Positions 12,316 through 23,103 of a stretch of 64,000 nt of DNA are shown piece by piece. Each line of letters starts with the position of its first letter. Within the stretch, counting starts at the first letter, position 1. The notes beneath the pieces were generated by a model. The model had not been told where the DNA came from, did no database searches, and saw only the letters and a program-made list of their open reading frames with translations. Source of the DNA: Heliocidaris tuberculata (lineage: Eukaryota; Echinodermata; Echinoidea; Camarodonta; Echinometridae); NCBI GenBank assembly GCA_025618425.1, contig CM046837.1:28159059-28223058 (forward strand), given 5' to 3'. The position numbers were made by a program, and so were the translations under genes.

Positions 12316-12668
12316 CTGTTTTCTTATTAATGCTGGACCTCTCATCCGCCTTTGATACGGTGGACCACACAATTCTCTCTCATAGGCTGGCCGATGACTT
12401 CGGTCTACGAGATAATGTCCTTTCCTGGTTCAAATCGTATCTTAGCAACAGGTCTTGTAGAGTCCATGTCAATGGATCATTCTCCAGTGACAAAAGGTTG
12501 GAATTAGGGATACCGCAAGGGTCAATTGTTGGGCCACAGTTATTTACATATTACATTAGGTGTATTGGTAACATCATCAGCCAGCATTCAGTTCAATACC
12601 ATGTGTATGCTGATGACATCCAGATGTTTACCATTTTTGATCCTACCAAGCCTGGAGATGCAGCTTGC
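12316..12668 (+). repeat. 353-bp direct duplication, left copy
   Basis: This segment of the CR1-like reverse transcriptase is repeated at 13387-13739 on the other side of an inserted LINE fragment. By eye only one difference is seen (C/T near 12399 versus 13470). The left boundary lies at a CTG shared with the insert end. Confidence 0.9.
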
Positions 12669-13386
12669 ATTATTATTATTATTGTTATTACTATTATCAT
12701 CATTGTTATTCTCTATTTATTATATATTTTTAAATATATTATTCTTTTATTATTATTATTATTCTTATTTTTTTTTAGCCGTGATTCAATCTGTCTAAGT
12801 ATTGCTAAGTCCATTTACACAAAGTTTGCTTGCATCCATATTGTTACTTTAAAAATCCGGGAACACACTCTTTAACTGGTTGAATAGTTCAGTTCTAAGT
12901 GCTTGGAGGGAATTGCAGTCGATTACGAAATGATAGTTGTCCTTTACTGAAGTCTTACATAAGGGGAATTTTTTTTGGTATTTACCTTGTTCTATCATAA
13001 GTTTACTGTTGCTTATTCTTAGTTTTGCAAAGTTTATAATGTGTGTGTTTTTTTCTGCGTCTAGAAAGAGGTATAGTTTTCAATCTTATATTTATTTTTC
13101 AGTTTTGTATAAGTTCTCAATTTATTACCATTTTCAGCGAGACTTTTATTCCAGGATATTATGTACCGTTCATTTAATTTGTTATTGCATTCAAAGCGCT
13201 CTCTTTGAGAAAGTGCCTTGATTTTCCCACACATGGAAGAAACCAATTTGTCGTAGTAACGTTGGTATATCCATGTATTTCTTAAATCCGTTATTGGTAT
13301 ATTGTAAAGCCGCATATGCGCTTTTTATAAGTCTCTTTTTTATGTTGTAATAATATGATGCCAGTATCCTACGATTCGTTTTGGAA
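12669..13386 (-). mobile_element. Inserted antisense LINE 3' fragment
   Basis: This 718-bp piece is almost identical to 9366-10081 of the LINE at 8734-11168 (one difference near 12931). Its (ATT)n end at 12669 is the 3' tail of that LINE on the minus strand, and its other end is an arbitrary 5' truncation at a CTG. That is the form expected of a truncated LINE insertion. The 353-bp flanking duplication would be an unusually long target-site duplication. Non-allelic recombination or an assembly join are alternatives. Confidence 0.8.
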
Positions 13387-13739
13387 CTGTTTTCTTATTA
13401 ATGCTGGACCTCTCATCCGCCTTTGATACGGTGGACCACACAATTCTCTCTCATAGGCTGGCCGATGACTTTGGTCTACGAGATAATGTCCTTTCCTGGT
13501 TCAAATCGTATCTTAGCAACAGGTCTTGTAGAGTCCATGTCAATGGATCATTCTCCAGTGACAAAAGGTTGGAATTAGGGATACCGCAAGGGTCAATTGT
13601 TGGGCCACAGTTATTTACATATTACATTAGGTGTATTGGTAACATCATCAGCCAGCATTCAGTTCAATACCATGTGTATGCTGATGACATCCAGATGTTT
13701 ACCATTTTTGATCCTACCAAGCCTGGAGATGCAGCTTGC
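13387..13739 (+). repeat. 353-bp direct duplication, right copy
   Basis: This is the second copy of 12316-12668. Reading continues from here into the rest of the CR1-like reverse transcriptase, so the right copy belongs to the long open frame. Confidence 0.9.
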
Positions 13740-14611
13740 GCATACTACCGTATCTCGAAGTGCTTAGAAGACATACAATCATGGCTTGTCAGTAATAAAT
13801 TGAAGTTGAATTCCGGTAAAACTGAGTTCTTCATTGCTGCATCATCCACCGACTTGAATCGGTTCAATGACCTTTCATTTTCTATTGATGATCTAGACAT
13901 CCCAATGTCTTCAACAATCAAGGATCTGGGTGTTGTCTTTGATAAGGAAATGAAAATGTCTGACCATGTAACAAACTTGTGTCGTACCCTCAATTGGCAA
14001 ATTTACAACCTCAATCGCATCAGGGGGTACTTAAATAAAGACACTTGTCATAATGTTGTTAGAGCACTTGTGCTATCCAGGCTTGACTATGGTGGATGTT
14101 TGCTTGGGGTCATCAGTAAACAGGACCTGGGCAGACTTCAACGTCTTCAGAATAAGTGTGCTCGTCTAATATGTCAAAAACCAAAATGGTCCCACGTCAC
14201 TCCATTACTCAATGAACTTCACTGGCTTCCCGTTTCTAAGAGAATACAATACCGTATACTGGTTCAGACTTACAAATCACTGTCAACCACACTTCCTCAA
14301 TACATCTCCTCACTCTTTCAGCAACAGAGGACATCATATTTTCTTCGTTCTACCTCTGCTCCTTCCTATGTCATTCCAAAATCCCGAAAACAGGCTGGCT
14401 TCAAGTCCTTTCAGTCACTTGCTCCACAACTTTGGAACAGACTCCCCGCATCTCTCCGTAATAGCACATCACTTGACATCTTCAAGAAACATCTAAAAAC
14501 TTACTTATACAATTCTTAATTTACTTGAATAGACTTTAGGTGACAGCGCCTTGTATCCTTTGGAAAAGGCGCGATATAAATCCAATTATTATTATTATTA
14601 TTATTATATTA

Positions 14612-14616
<5 letters not shown>

Positions 14617-14666
<50 letters not shown>
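14617..14666. repeat. (TA)n microsatellite
   Basis: About 25 TA units follow directly after the (ATT)n tail of the CR1-like LINE. Confidence 0.95.
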
Positions 14667-14671
<5 letters not shown>

Positions 14672-15286
14672 TGTAGAACTATAAAATCCTGGCGACTTTT
14701 ATCATTAAAATAAAGCTACCAGTGAATAATTCTCAATAGATTGCTTGATCGTATCGCAGCCGTATCCCACCTTATAATAGGTATAGGGCTATGGAAGTAT
14801 TGATACAGAGACATGGTTTTTCACTTGTGTATATCTAATGATACTTCAAACTTATAGAATAGATAGCCGAAGTCTTCCCGCTTCCATCTCTTTAATTCTG
14901 TATCCTTTGAACATTACAATATACGATTTCTGATTGGGTACAGTATAACTTGTATAATGCCACACATGATATAGAAGATACAAAAATGAGTGTTTTTTTT
15001 CTTTATGATTGATTAGTCCTAACATATGATTTTCTTTGACCCCTATAATTATGATGCAGACTGTACACTGGCACATACAAAGGGCCCATTTGTACAGGAT
15101 TTGGGTTCTTAATAAAAGAGGAGTAGTCACTAGCTATGGATATAAAGAAGTTAATTTGACTGCCAATTTTATCACGCGGCTAGGACGAGGCAGGTAAACA
15201 AAGTTAACTTCTTTATGTAAACGAATATGTTTAGAGTGATAAAAAACTTAACTGTTTTCCTTGCTAAGAAATCAAAATAATAATAC
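14667..15286 (+). other. Paralogous intron; exon deleted
   Basis: Positions 14667-15118 match the intron that precedes the LRR exon at 36450-36890 ('GTAGAACTATAAAA', 'CTTAATAAAAG'). Immediately after AATAAAAG the sequence jumps to 'AGGAGTAGTCACTAGC', which belongs about 100 bp beyond the exon in the intact copy. The branch region, acceptor, exon and donor have therefore been removed by a clean deletion. The tail to 15286 is intron. Confidence 0.65.
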
Positions 15287-15834
15287 GCCACCCTCTCCCT
15301 CAGCCGGGCAAAGTGCTGGCTTGTGAATCTCGCTGTCGTAGTCGTTGAGGTGGAATCAAAGGCATCGTAGACCTCGTTGACCTCTCAAATGCAGAGCAAA
15401 AGCGTTGTTGTTGATGGCCAAGGCACAGTCACATATATACCCAGGTCGGTCGAGAGAAATTCCCGGCGGAGACTGGCGGGCCGCTGCCGGTACGCCTACG
15501 GGACACCTGCAGATGCTCCGTCGATCACCGGCCGGCCGCCGGGCGATTTAAAAATCGGCCGGTGGCCGGTGGAAGATCGTCCGGGTATCGGTGTATCATC
15601 ATTCGGTCTCTGCTTGGACGCCGCACGGAGAAGATCTCCCGATTTCGCCGAGTTCTGACCTAAAATCGACCGGCGACCGACGGGAAATCGACAGTGCATC
15701 GCTGGGGCTTTACAGCCCGCTCGACTTCTCCAAAAAATCTTTGGGCGATGCCTAAATTCCAGCGGCGCCCGAGCAGGCTACAAATTGGTCGGTCGCCGCC
15801 CTAATTTGTGACCATAGCTTTACCCATTCTTTGG
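15287..15834. mobile_element. GC-rich TIR element, right part
   Basis: Positions 15287-15560 repeat 4050-4330, and the remainder supplies the right end, finishing TGTGACCATAGCT followed by TTA and by intron sequence ('CCCATTCTTTGGTCC') that matches the far side of the same intron target. This copy lacks its left terminus. Its presence at the same intron position as the 3718 copy means the insertion preceded intron duplication. Confidence 0.6.
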
Positions 15835-15954
15835 TCCTACAGCCCATTGGTACAGTCCGTTGCTTCCTACCTACAGCTATGACTTTACTAGTTTTGTAGT
15901 TACTGCTCATTGATCTTGCAGCCCATCGTTCTTACCCTGCTTACAGCGAACTTA
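15835..15954 (+). other. Paralogous intron segment
   Basis: This continues the intron interrupted by the TIR element, with repeated 'CAGCCCATTGG' phrases also seen near 8020 and 34510. Confidence 0.5.
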
Positions 15955-17060
15955 CATGCCGTCATGGCGACATGTAACTTTTAAGAAGTCGACTTGGCAA
16001 GATAATTTATGATGCCATGTCGACATGTAACTTTTTAGAAGTCGACTTGGCAAGATACCTTATGTCATCATGACGACATGTAACCTTTTAGAAGTCGACT
16101 TGGCAAGACACCTTATGTCGCCATGACGACATGTAACTTTTTAGAAGTCGACTTGGCATGATAATTTTTGTCACCATGTCGACTTACAAAACTGATAAGT
16201 CGACATGATAAGGCTATTTATTCGACTTGACAAGATAATTTATGTTGCCATGTCGACATGTAACTTTTAAGAAGTCGACTTGGCAAGATACCTTATGTCG
16301 CCATGACGACGTGTAACTTTTTAGAAGTCGACTTGGCAAGATACCTTATGCAGGCGCGCCGGAAGCAGTTTGGGATTGGGGCAAACATTCAAGGGGGCTC
16401 ACCTTTCAAGGGCTCATGTCTTCTCACCCCTAAAAAAACACACACGATTTCCCACCCTCTCACAACAATACAGATCCTACTGCTAAATCAAAATTTTACT
16501 CAAAAATTCTCTGACAAGCATTTTTGGGGTGTATTTTTACTGGAAAATTCTCTGACAAGCAAAAAAAAACAAAACACCAGAATTATGCTAAAATTCTACT
16601 AAATTTTGTCAAATTATGCTAAAACCGTCAAAATTCTGCCAACTCTGGCAACCTTGCGTCTAATACAAAACCTCCACTACGTTAAAGTTTAAAGTTTGAA
16701 TGCTTTATCTGTCTTCAGTGATCTCCATGAATACGAAAAATGAATACAAAGGCTTACAATTACGTAATAAAGCAATCAAGCTTTTAATACACACACGATT
16801 TTTACTCCTTTACTACTGATTTTTTTTTTTTTTTAATGGGGGGGGGGGCTTTTTGGGGGGCGAAAATGCATTTTGCCCCCCCCCCTGCCCCCCCCCCCCC
16901 ACTTCCGGCGCCAATGACCTTATGTCGCCATGACGACATGTAAGTTTTTAGAAAACGACTTGGCAAGATAATTTTTGTCACCATGTCGACTTACAAAACT
17001 GATAAGTCGACATGATAAGGCTATTAAGTCGAATTGACAAGATGAAATATCTCGCCATCT
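15955..17060. repeat. Palindromic ~53-bp tandem repeat
   Basis: AAGTCGACTT-type units recur at about 15988, 16040, 16092, 16146, 16272 and 16326, a spacing of 52-54 bp, and again after the MITE near 16955. Most units pair two palindromes, CATGTCGACATG (or CATGACGACATG) and AAGTCGACTT. A variant block (16165-16240) uses 'GATAAGTCGACATGATAAGG'. The array is split by a hAT-like MITE at 16351-16916. Confidence 0.85.
16351..16916. mobile_element. hAT-like MITE with 8-bp target duplication
   Basis: The element starts CAGGCGCGCCGGAAG and ends CTTCCGGCGCCAATG, inverted repeats agreeing at 12 of 15 positions. It is flanked by ACCTTATG on both sides (16343-16350 and 16917-16924), an 8-bp duplication as produced by hAT transposases. 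At 566 bp it is non-coding, with G and C homopolymer runs that can form a hairpin around ATGCAT (16840-16885). Removing it restores a normal 53-bp satellite unit. Confidence 0.85.
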
Positions 17061-17309
17061 CGTCAAGTAGAATGGCACTTTAAAGCTTCCGTAGCTACGA
17101 GCCGTTATCTTTCTCTAAATTTTGCTTAAACGACGGAGCTTTCGCACTTCGCACGGGAGGGGACCCCCCCCCCTCCCTGCATACATCCCCTGGGGAGCAC
17201 GCTTGGCGTGCTCACAACCGCCCCCCCCCTAAAATTAAATCCTGGCTACGCGGTTGTACTGTCCTCTACAAACCATATAAAAGTATTGAAACAATCTGAT
17301 TGAAATCAG
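17061..17309. other. Junction sequence with hAT-like end fragment
   Basis: Positions 17079-17185 match 6545-6650. Positions 17222-17262 ('AAATCCTGGCTACGCGG') resemble the inner side of a hAT-type terminus, and a perfect inverted repeat GAGCACGC/GCGTGCTC lies near 17196. The rest is unassigned. Confidence 0.4.
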
Positions 17310-18864
17310 TGCGATTTCCACTGCATATAGATTAGTATACACCATAAGCAAAAGTTTATCTCTATACTCGTCAAAAATGAATTTTAAAACTTTCATTTGT
17401 AGCAGCATGCGGACACATGATTATATAAAACAGGGGACCGACAGGCTTTCTCGGGGGGGGGGGGGGGAGGGATAAAATCAGACAATACCTATGATAAATG
17501 TCAGTAATGTCCTTCCTGACAGTTTTTGTCTATATCTCGGTGGAGTTGAGGGTGAGGCATTTTCCCCATCATTGTGTAACCCTTTTCCTCAAGAATATAA
17601 TTTCAGCAGTCGCAATGACTCTCTTCCTCAGATTAACGAGGGGGAGGGGGTATTATTGGATGAAGAAGAAAATATGGACATAATTCCCCCCCCCCCTTTT
17701 TTTTTTTCTTTCCCACTATTTTCTTTTTCTCTCTCGATATTGGGCGGGGCGGATTCCGGTCCGTTCATTATTTTGTAAGTTCATATTCTTTTCAATAAAC
17801 CTGATGAGTACGACCTTCTTTTCTTTTTTCTTTTTTTTTTTTTTCGCAATAGACGATTTGCAGTAACGGTGCAATGGGGGTGGTGTGGGTATTGTCTCAT
17901 TACAGGGCCTCTCATTCAGAGCACTTTTCTATTCCCCTTTACGATAAATAAGTATAATATTTACAAACACTGCGCAGGGGGAAATAGGCAGATTGAGGGG
18001 AGGGTTGCTTAGTTGATTGTTGGTTTGTTTGTTTTCTTTCTTTCTTTTCCGTGAGTGGGTACGTATTGTGCTAGCTGAGAGAGAACAAGAAAGAAAGCAA
18101 TTATCGCCTGTCTTTGTCTTTGTTTTTCCAAATGTGTGGATGGTTGGAAGACGAGACCGAGACCGGTCAAGTTGGTAAAAACCATGGGTCTTACAACACT
18201 AACGTCATTGCACTGGTTTCGTAGCAATCGCTAGGACTTCGCTATAGTTTTGTAGATATGGCCCATTGTTCCTGCAGCCCATTGCTCAGAGCGAATTGGT
18301 CCTACAATCCTAACTCCAACCCATCTATAACGGAGATTCATACATACAGTGATTCATGAGCAACCTAGTGGTAGAACCAAGCCCCCCCCCCCCTACATAA
18401 CTTCAACGGTTAATATCAATATTATCCCTGATTATCGCCCGATGAGAGCACGATATCTGTATGGCTCCCAACAGGCGTCTTATGTTATGAAAGCTTCACG
18501 AAATCTCCTGTATCATTTCTGTATGACAATTTCACGTCTAATTGACATTATTCAGCGTTTAGAACATTTCAAAAAACAAAATACAAAATATCATATAACC
18601 ACATTAAATAATGCATCAAATTTAATATAGCGTCTTGACTTGAGAACAAAATGTTGATACTTATGATACGGAAAAGTAAAGAGAAGGCGGATGGGAAAAA
18701 AGAGACGAGATTCGAAGAGATAGAGAGAGAGGGGGGGGGGGGGGACTAATAGCACAAATAAGACAATATGCGAATTAGCGTGCGCCTTAGTAAAAATTGA
18801 TTAGTGCTCTGTGGAATTGCTAAAGTGCATTTGCCCCTTAAGTATATCTATAGGCTCTTGAAAC
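17310..18864 (+). repeat. NLR-intron repeat (alpha block), copy 3
   Basis: This is the closest paralogue of 6661-8733 and lies about 10.65 kb away. It shares the poly-G run (17452-17467), the run near 17685, the same antisense-free intron text and the same LINE insertion point. An internal deletion joins 'GAGACCG' (about 18162) directly to 'GTCAAGTTGGTAAAAACC', removing roughly 0.5 kb present in copy 2 (7530-8035). Confidence 0.65.
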
Positions 18865-21550
18865 AAATTCAAATTCAAATTAAAATAAATTGATATAAAA
18901 TCCTGAAATAATAGGATTATCACTGAAACAAAACAAGGCATAACAAAACAAAACAAAGCATGATAACAGCCTAGTGGATAGAAAAGCAACCTTGACAACC
19001 CGTACGAAAATTATATCTGAACCGATGGGAATGTGGGATTATACTCTACAGAAAGTAATGTTGCTATCCATCATGTCCATAGGAACAAAACAAAAGTACA
19101 AAATAACGGAATGATGAATACAAGCAAAACCTCAATGAAACAGAGGTAAGTTATATATATATTTTTTTTATTGCATGCATCGTCTTACTTACTCTACTGA
19201 AAGAAATGTTATTATCACTTAAAACAATCTGACAAAGAAAAACACCGATAACAACAAAAAGCAGCATGTTGAATACAAACAAAGCCTCAACAAAACAGGG
19301 CAAATTACATCAAAACAATATTGCATCGGGTTTCACTCGACATAAAATAATGTTGCTAAGTAGAACGGGTATAACAGCGATATCAGCCACAGAATACATG
19401 CGAAGCATATTGAATAGAAACAAAACCTCTTCAAAACATATACGAGCAAGTTATATCAAAACACGAGGGCACTGTAATACATATCAAATAACACTCGATG
19501 TTACAAAGTTATGGAAAGGACCATAATGCTTATTATTATTGTTATTACTATTATCATCATTGTTATTCTCTCTTTATTATATTTTTAAAATATATTTATT
19601 CTTTTATTATTATTATTTTTTTTTTTTTTGCCGTGATTCACTCTGTCTAAGTATTGCTGAGTCCATTTACACAAAGTTACTTACATCCATATTGTTACTT
19701 TAAAAATCTGGGAACACACTCTTTAACTGGTTGAATAGTTCAGTTCTAAGTGCTTGGAGGGAATTGCAGACGATTACGAAATGATATTTGTCCTCTACTG
19801 AGGTCTTACATAAGGGGCATTGGGAGTTGTTGTTGTTGTTGTTGTTGTTTTTTTTTTTTTTGTATCTACCTTGTTCTATCATAAGTTTACTGTTGCTTAT
19901 TCTTAGTTTTGCAAAGTTTATAATGTGTGTTTTTTCTGGGTCTAGAAAGAGGTAGTTTTCAATCTTATAGTTATTTTTCAGTTTTGTTTTCAATTTATTA
20001 CCATTTTCAGCGAGACTTTTTTTTCCAGGATATTATGTACCGTTCATTTAATTTGTTATTGCATTCAAAAGCGCTCTCTTTGAGAAAGTGCCTTGATTTT
20101 CCCACACATGGAAGAAACCAATTTGTCGTAGTAACGTTGGTATATCCATGTATTTCTTAAATCCGTTATTGGTATATTGTAAAGCCGCATATGCGCTTTT
20201 TATAAGAAACACGATAAAAACTACTTTCGAAAAAAAAAAAAAACTCAAGACAATTTCAATAGAACTGTCTATCACCTTTAGAAATATGCGAACATTACAA
20301 TGGCGTATTACGTAATCCGAACAAGATTTCTATGGGCAGTACAATAGGCCTTTGAAATTGCCCTTGAGTTTATTTTTCGAAAGTAGTTTTTATAGTGTGA
20401 AGACTCTTTTCTTATGTTGTAATAATATGATGCCAGTATCCTACGATTCGTTTTGGAACTGATATATATAACGGGTTGCGACCAAACTCGGCCAAAAGAG
20501 CACTGTTAGTTGCTGACCTATGTACTCCAATAACCGTTTTCAGGGATTGGTTCTATAATTTTTCAGCAGGAAGAAAAGAATGATAAAATTGTTCTGTTTC
20601 CTTTTCTTCGCGTATAAGCCTTGACAGACTCCAAATTTCGGAGCAATATAACAAAATAGGTTAATTTATACATGCGTCAAATAGTTTCATATTTGGTATA
20701 GCTGCTACTCTGTTGCTCGGCATGACATTTCTAATGCAAAAAGTTGCTTTCTTTGCTTTACAAAGTAGGCGTTCGTAAAGGAAGCAGAGGGTTATAATAC
20801 CTAAATATTTGTATTCGTTAGTTATTTTAACAGGGAAGTCGTTTACGGTAAATATATTCTTTCTTTATTACCTTATTGAATGTCATTACTTGTGTCTTAT
20901 TCATGTCAACCTTTAAGTCCCATTTTTTACAATACTCATTTAATTTATTCAAACAGGTTTGAAGCCCGAATGCGGTCTCGAATAGTATAACGAGGTCATC
21001 TGCATTATAGTAGACAAGATATTTTGTCCCCGTCCAGAGTTACTGGTCTGCACCCCTCGCCAAATATATCTACTATATCGTTAACATATAATGAAAAAGA
21101 TATTGGACTGAGTATTCAACCTTGTTTTAGTCCCACTGATGTATTGAAATATGGCGTTGTAATTTCACAGAAAATCGACATTATTTTCATACATATCTTC
21201 CAAAGTATTTAGGAAATCGCGATGTTTCGCGTATTTTTTAAGTTTATGGAAAAGGGCCTTCCTATTTACCGAGTCGAAAGCTTTCTTAAAGTCCACAAAG
21301 CAGGCATGTATATGCGTATTCTTTTTGAAAGTTTGGTCTATTATTGTTTTGAGTGTTAATACATGTACATGCCATTGGTCACTTGTACCGTATGCTTTTC
21401 TAAAGCCTATCTGTTCTTTACAGATTATATTATTGTCTTCTGTATAATCGTTAAGTCTATTATAAAGGATCCTTGTAAATAGCTTACCCAGCATGCAGCT
21501 TGTTAGGGCAATACAGTTATCAGGGTCATTAACAGACCCTGATTTAAACC
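18865..21550 (-). pseudogene. Truncated non-LTR retrotransposon, copy C
   Basis: This is the paralogue of 8734-11168: same insertion point, same 5' truncation ('SVNDPD') and same NADD box (about 21000). The best-preserved piece (21635-21165) shows the fingers/palm segment with 'KEQIGFRKAYGTSD' and 'CFVDFKKAFDSVNRK'. The C-terminal piece (19993-19700) carries a C-x2-C knuckle preceded by a run of Asn from an expanded TTG tract (19829-19850). A 195-bp MITE is inserted at 20207. Several frameshifts remain, so it is not functional. Confidence 0.78.
20207..20402. mobile_element. MITE in LINE copy C
   Basis: Inverted arms 'ATAAAAACTACTTTCG' (about 20213) and 'CGAAAGTAGTTTTTAT' (about 20378) bracket about 195 bp that is absent from the LINE copy at 10018-10030. 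This filled/empty pair defines the insertion. The second half of each arm (ACTCAAG...CAATTTCAA) is also inverted. The target duplication is unclear, possibly AAG. Confidence 0.65.
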
Positions 21551-21747
21551 ATAAGTAATTACTAATAAAGCAGCGTACGGATCCAAGATTATATAAAGGT
21601 TCGAGTGTATCTTGGTGGAGCCAGGGGTGGGGCACTTTTCCCCGTCATTGTGTACCCCCTTTTTCCGTCATTGTGTAACCCCTTTTTTTGAATGTGTATT
21701 CAGTAATCGCATGGACTCTCTTACTCAGATCGTGGACCCTATCGATG

Positions 21748-21799
<52 letters not shown>

Positions 21800-22704
21800 G
21801 AGAGGGAGGGGGTCATAGGGTGAAAAAGAAAATCTCGTCTTACTTCCCTCCCCTTTCTTTTCTTTCCCTCTCTTGCTTTCTCCACATGGGGCCGGGCGAC
21901 CATGATAGACGTCCTCCCCGATCTGATGTTTCCCCTTTCCCCATGTCTACTCCTTGAAATTCTTATTCTTTTCAATGAATCCGAGCTTACTTTTTCGTAA
22001 ATAGATCAGTTGCAGTTGCGATACCATCATGACCATGGGGGAGGGGGTGAGTGCCTCCGGGTCTCTCAGTCAGAGCACTTTTCTGATTCCCCGCTCGATA
22101 AATAAATATAAATTATGTCAATGAAAAAAAAAAGGCTGTGAGAAGGATATTGGAATGATCGTGCGTGCTGGTTATGCTAACTGGAAAGCGAAGAGGGGGA
22201 AAAAGATATCACCGTCTTAATTCGGTCTTCTTTTTTTTTTAAATCCGGGCGTGCATGGTTGTAAATCGAAAGTGAAGGATCTCACCCCCCCCCCCTCTTT
22301 TTTCGACGGACCTTTTCTCTCATTTTCTCTCCAGCTAGCCAAAACAACATGCCCGCCCACCATTAGCAGAAAACAAAAGACATAATTTTAAGAAATGGGG
22401 ATATTTATAATCTCCCGATCTTCGCTCTTCGTTTTTCAAAAAACCCCGGGAAAATACGGTCACATCTTTCTAGTACTCTAACATTGTTATCCTAATTTAA
22501 TCCCCCCCCCCTTTTTTTTTTTCTTTTTTTTTTTGTTTTGTTACAATGGAGGAGTAGTCACTTCTAATCATAAAGCAGTTAATTTGACCACCCAGCTTAT
22601 TACACAGCTTGGGCGAGGCAGGCAAAGAAAGTTAACCTTTTTATATGAAATAATATTTGTAGAACTATAAAAACTTGGCGACTTTTGTCATTAAAATAAA
22701 GCTA
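21551..22704 (+). repeat. NLR-intron repeat (alpha block, type 2), copy 2
   Basis: This is homologous to 11169-12090 and 35305-36430. It includes the doubled 'CCGTCATTGTGTA', a long (GA)n tract (21748-21795) and 'GGGCGACCATGATAGACG'. The (GA)n replaces the G-rich stretch of other copies. It continues to the TA-flanked MITE at 22705. Confidence 0.65.
21748..21795. repeat. (GA)n microsatellite
   Basis: An almost pure GA tract of about 24 units. Shorter GA tracts occupy the equivalent place at 27914-27951 and 29405-29450. Confidence 0.9.
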
Positions 22705-22848
22705 CACTCTGAAAACTTAAGTGTTAAATCACCATTTAAAAGGGCCGAGGAGTGACAACTTTTTCAAAATGGTAGATCATCTTTTTCAAACTGCTGGATT
22801 CAGCATGTTAAAAGTGTATGGTGATTTAACACTTTAGTTTTTAGGGTG
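22705..22848. mobile_element. 144-bp TA-flanked MITE
   Basis: The ends CACTCTGAAAAC and GTTTTTAGGGTG are inverted repeats that extend inward through 'AAGTGTTAAATCACCAT'. TA lies on each side (22703-22704, 22849-22850). The paralogous introns at 14713 and 36500 read straight through 'AAAGCTACCA', confirming a TA target. This fits a Tc1/mariner-type non-autonomous element. Confidence 0.85.
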
Positions 22849-23103
22849 TACCAATGCATAAATTTTCAACAAATTGCTTGATCGTATCGCAGCCCTTTCC
22901 CACCTTGTAATAGGTATAGGGCTATAGAAGCATTGATTGAGTCATGATACTTTAAACTTATAGAATACGTAGCGGAAGTCTTCTCGATTCCATCTCTTTA
23001 ATTCTATATCTTTTGAACATTACAATATACGATGTGTGATTGGGTATAGTATAACTTGTATAATGTCACTTATGATAAAGAAGATACAAAAACGAGTGTT
23101 TTT

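Larger units (their letters stand above)
12116..14600 (+). pseudogene. CR1/L2-like LINE reverse transcriptase, interrupted
   Basis: This is a plus-strand reverse transcriptase that starts near motif 1 ('NIPFLGKLIEKAV') and is therefore 5'-truncated. The first part (12186-12668) contains 'LDLSSAFDTVDH', 'GIPQGSIVGP' and a YADD box (12606-12617). It is then broken by a 718-bp antisense LINE fragment, and the frame resumes in a repeated stretch (13401-14519) with a second YADD box (13677-13688), a thumb domain and the C-terminal segment 'LPASLRNSTSLDIFKKHL' typical of CR1/L2/Rex-type elements. The 3' end has a short hairpin ('CCTTTGGAAAAGG') and the tail 'CGATATAAATCCAATTATT'. Apart from the interruption the coding sequence is nearly intact, so the insertion is young. 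Confidence 0.85.

Noticed and set aside
15955..17060. CRISPR-like array
   Set aside because: Units are contiguous ~53-bp satellite repeats with no unique spacers, in eukaryotic sequence.
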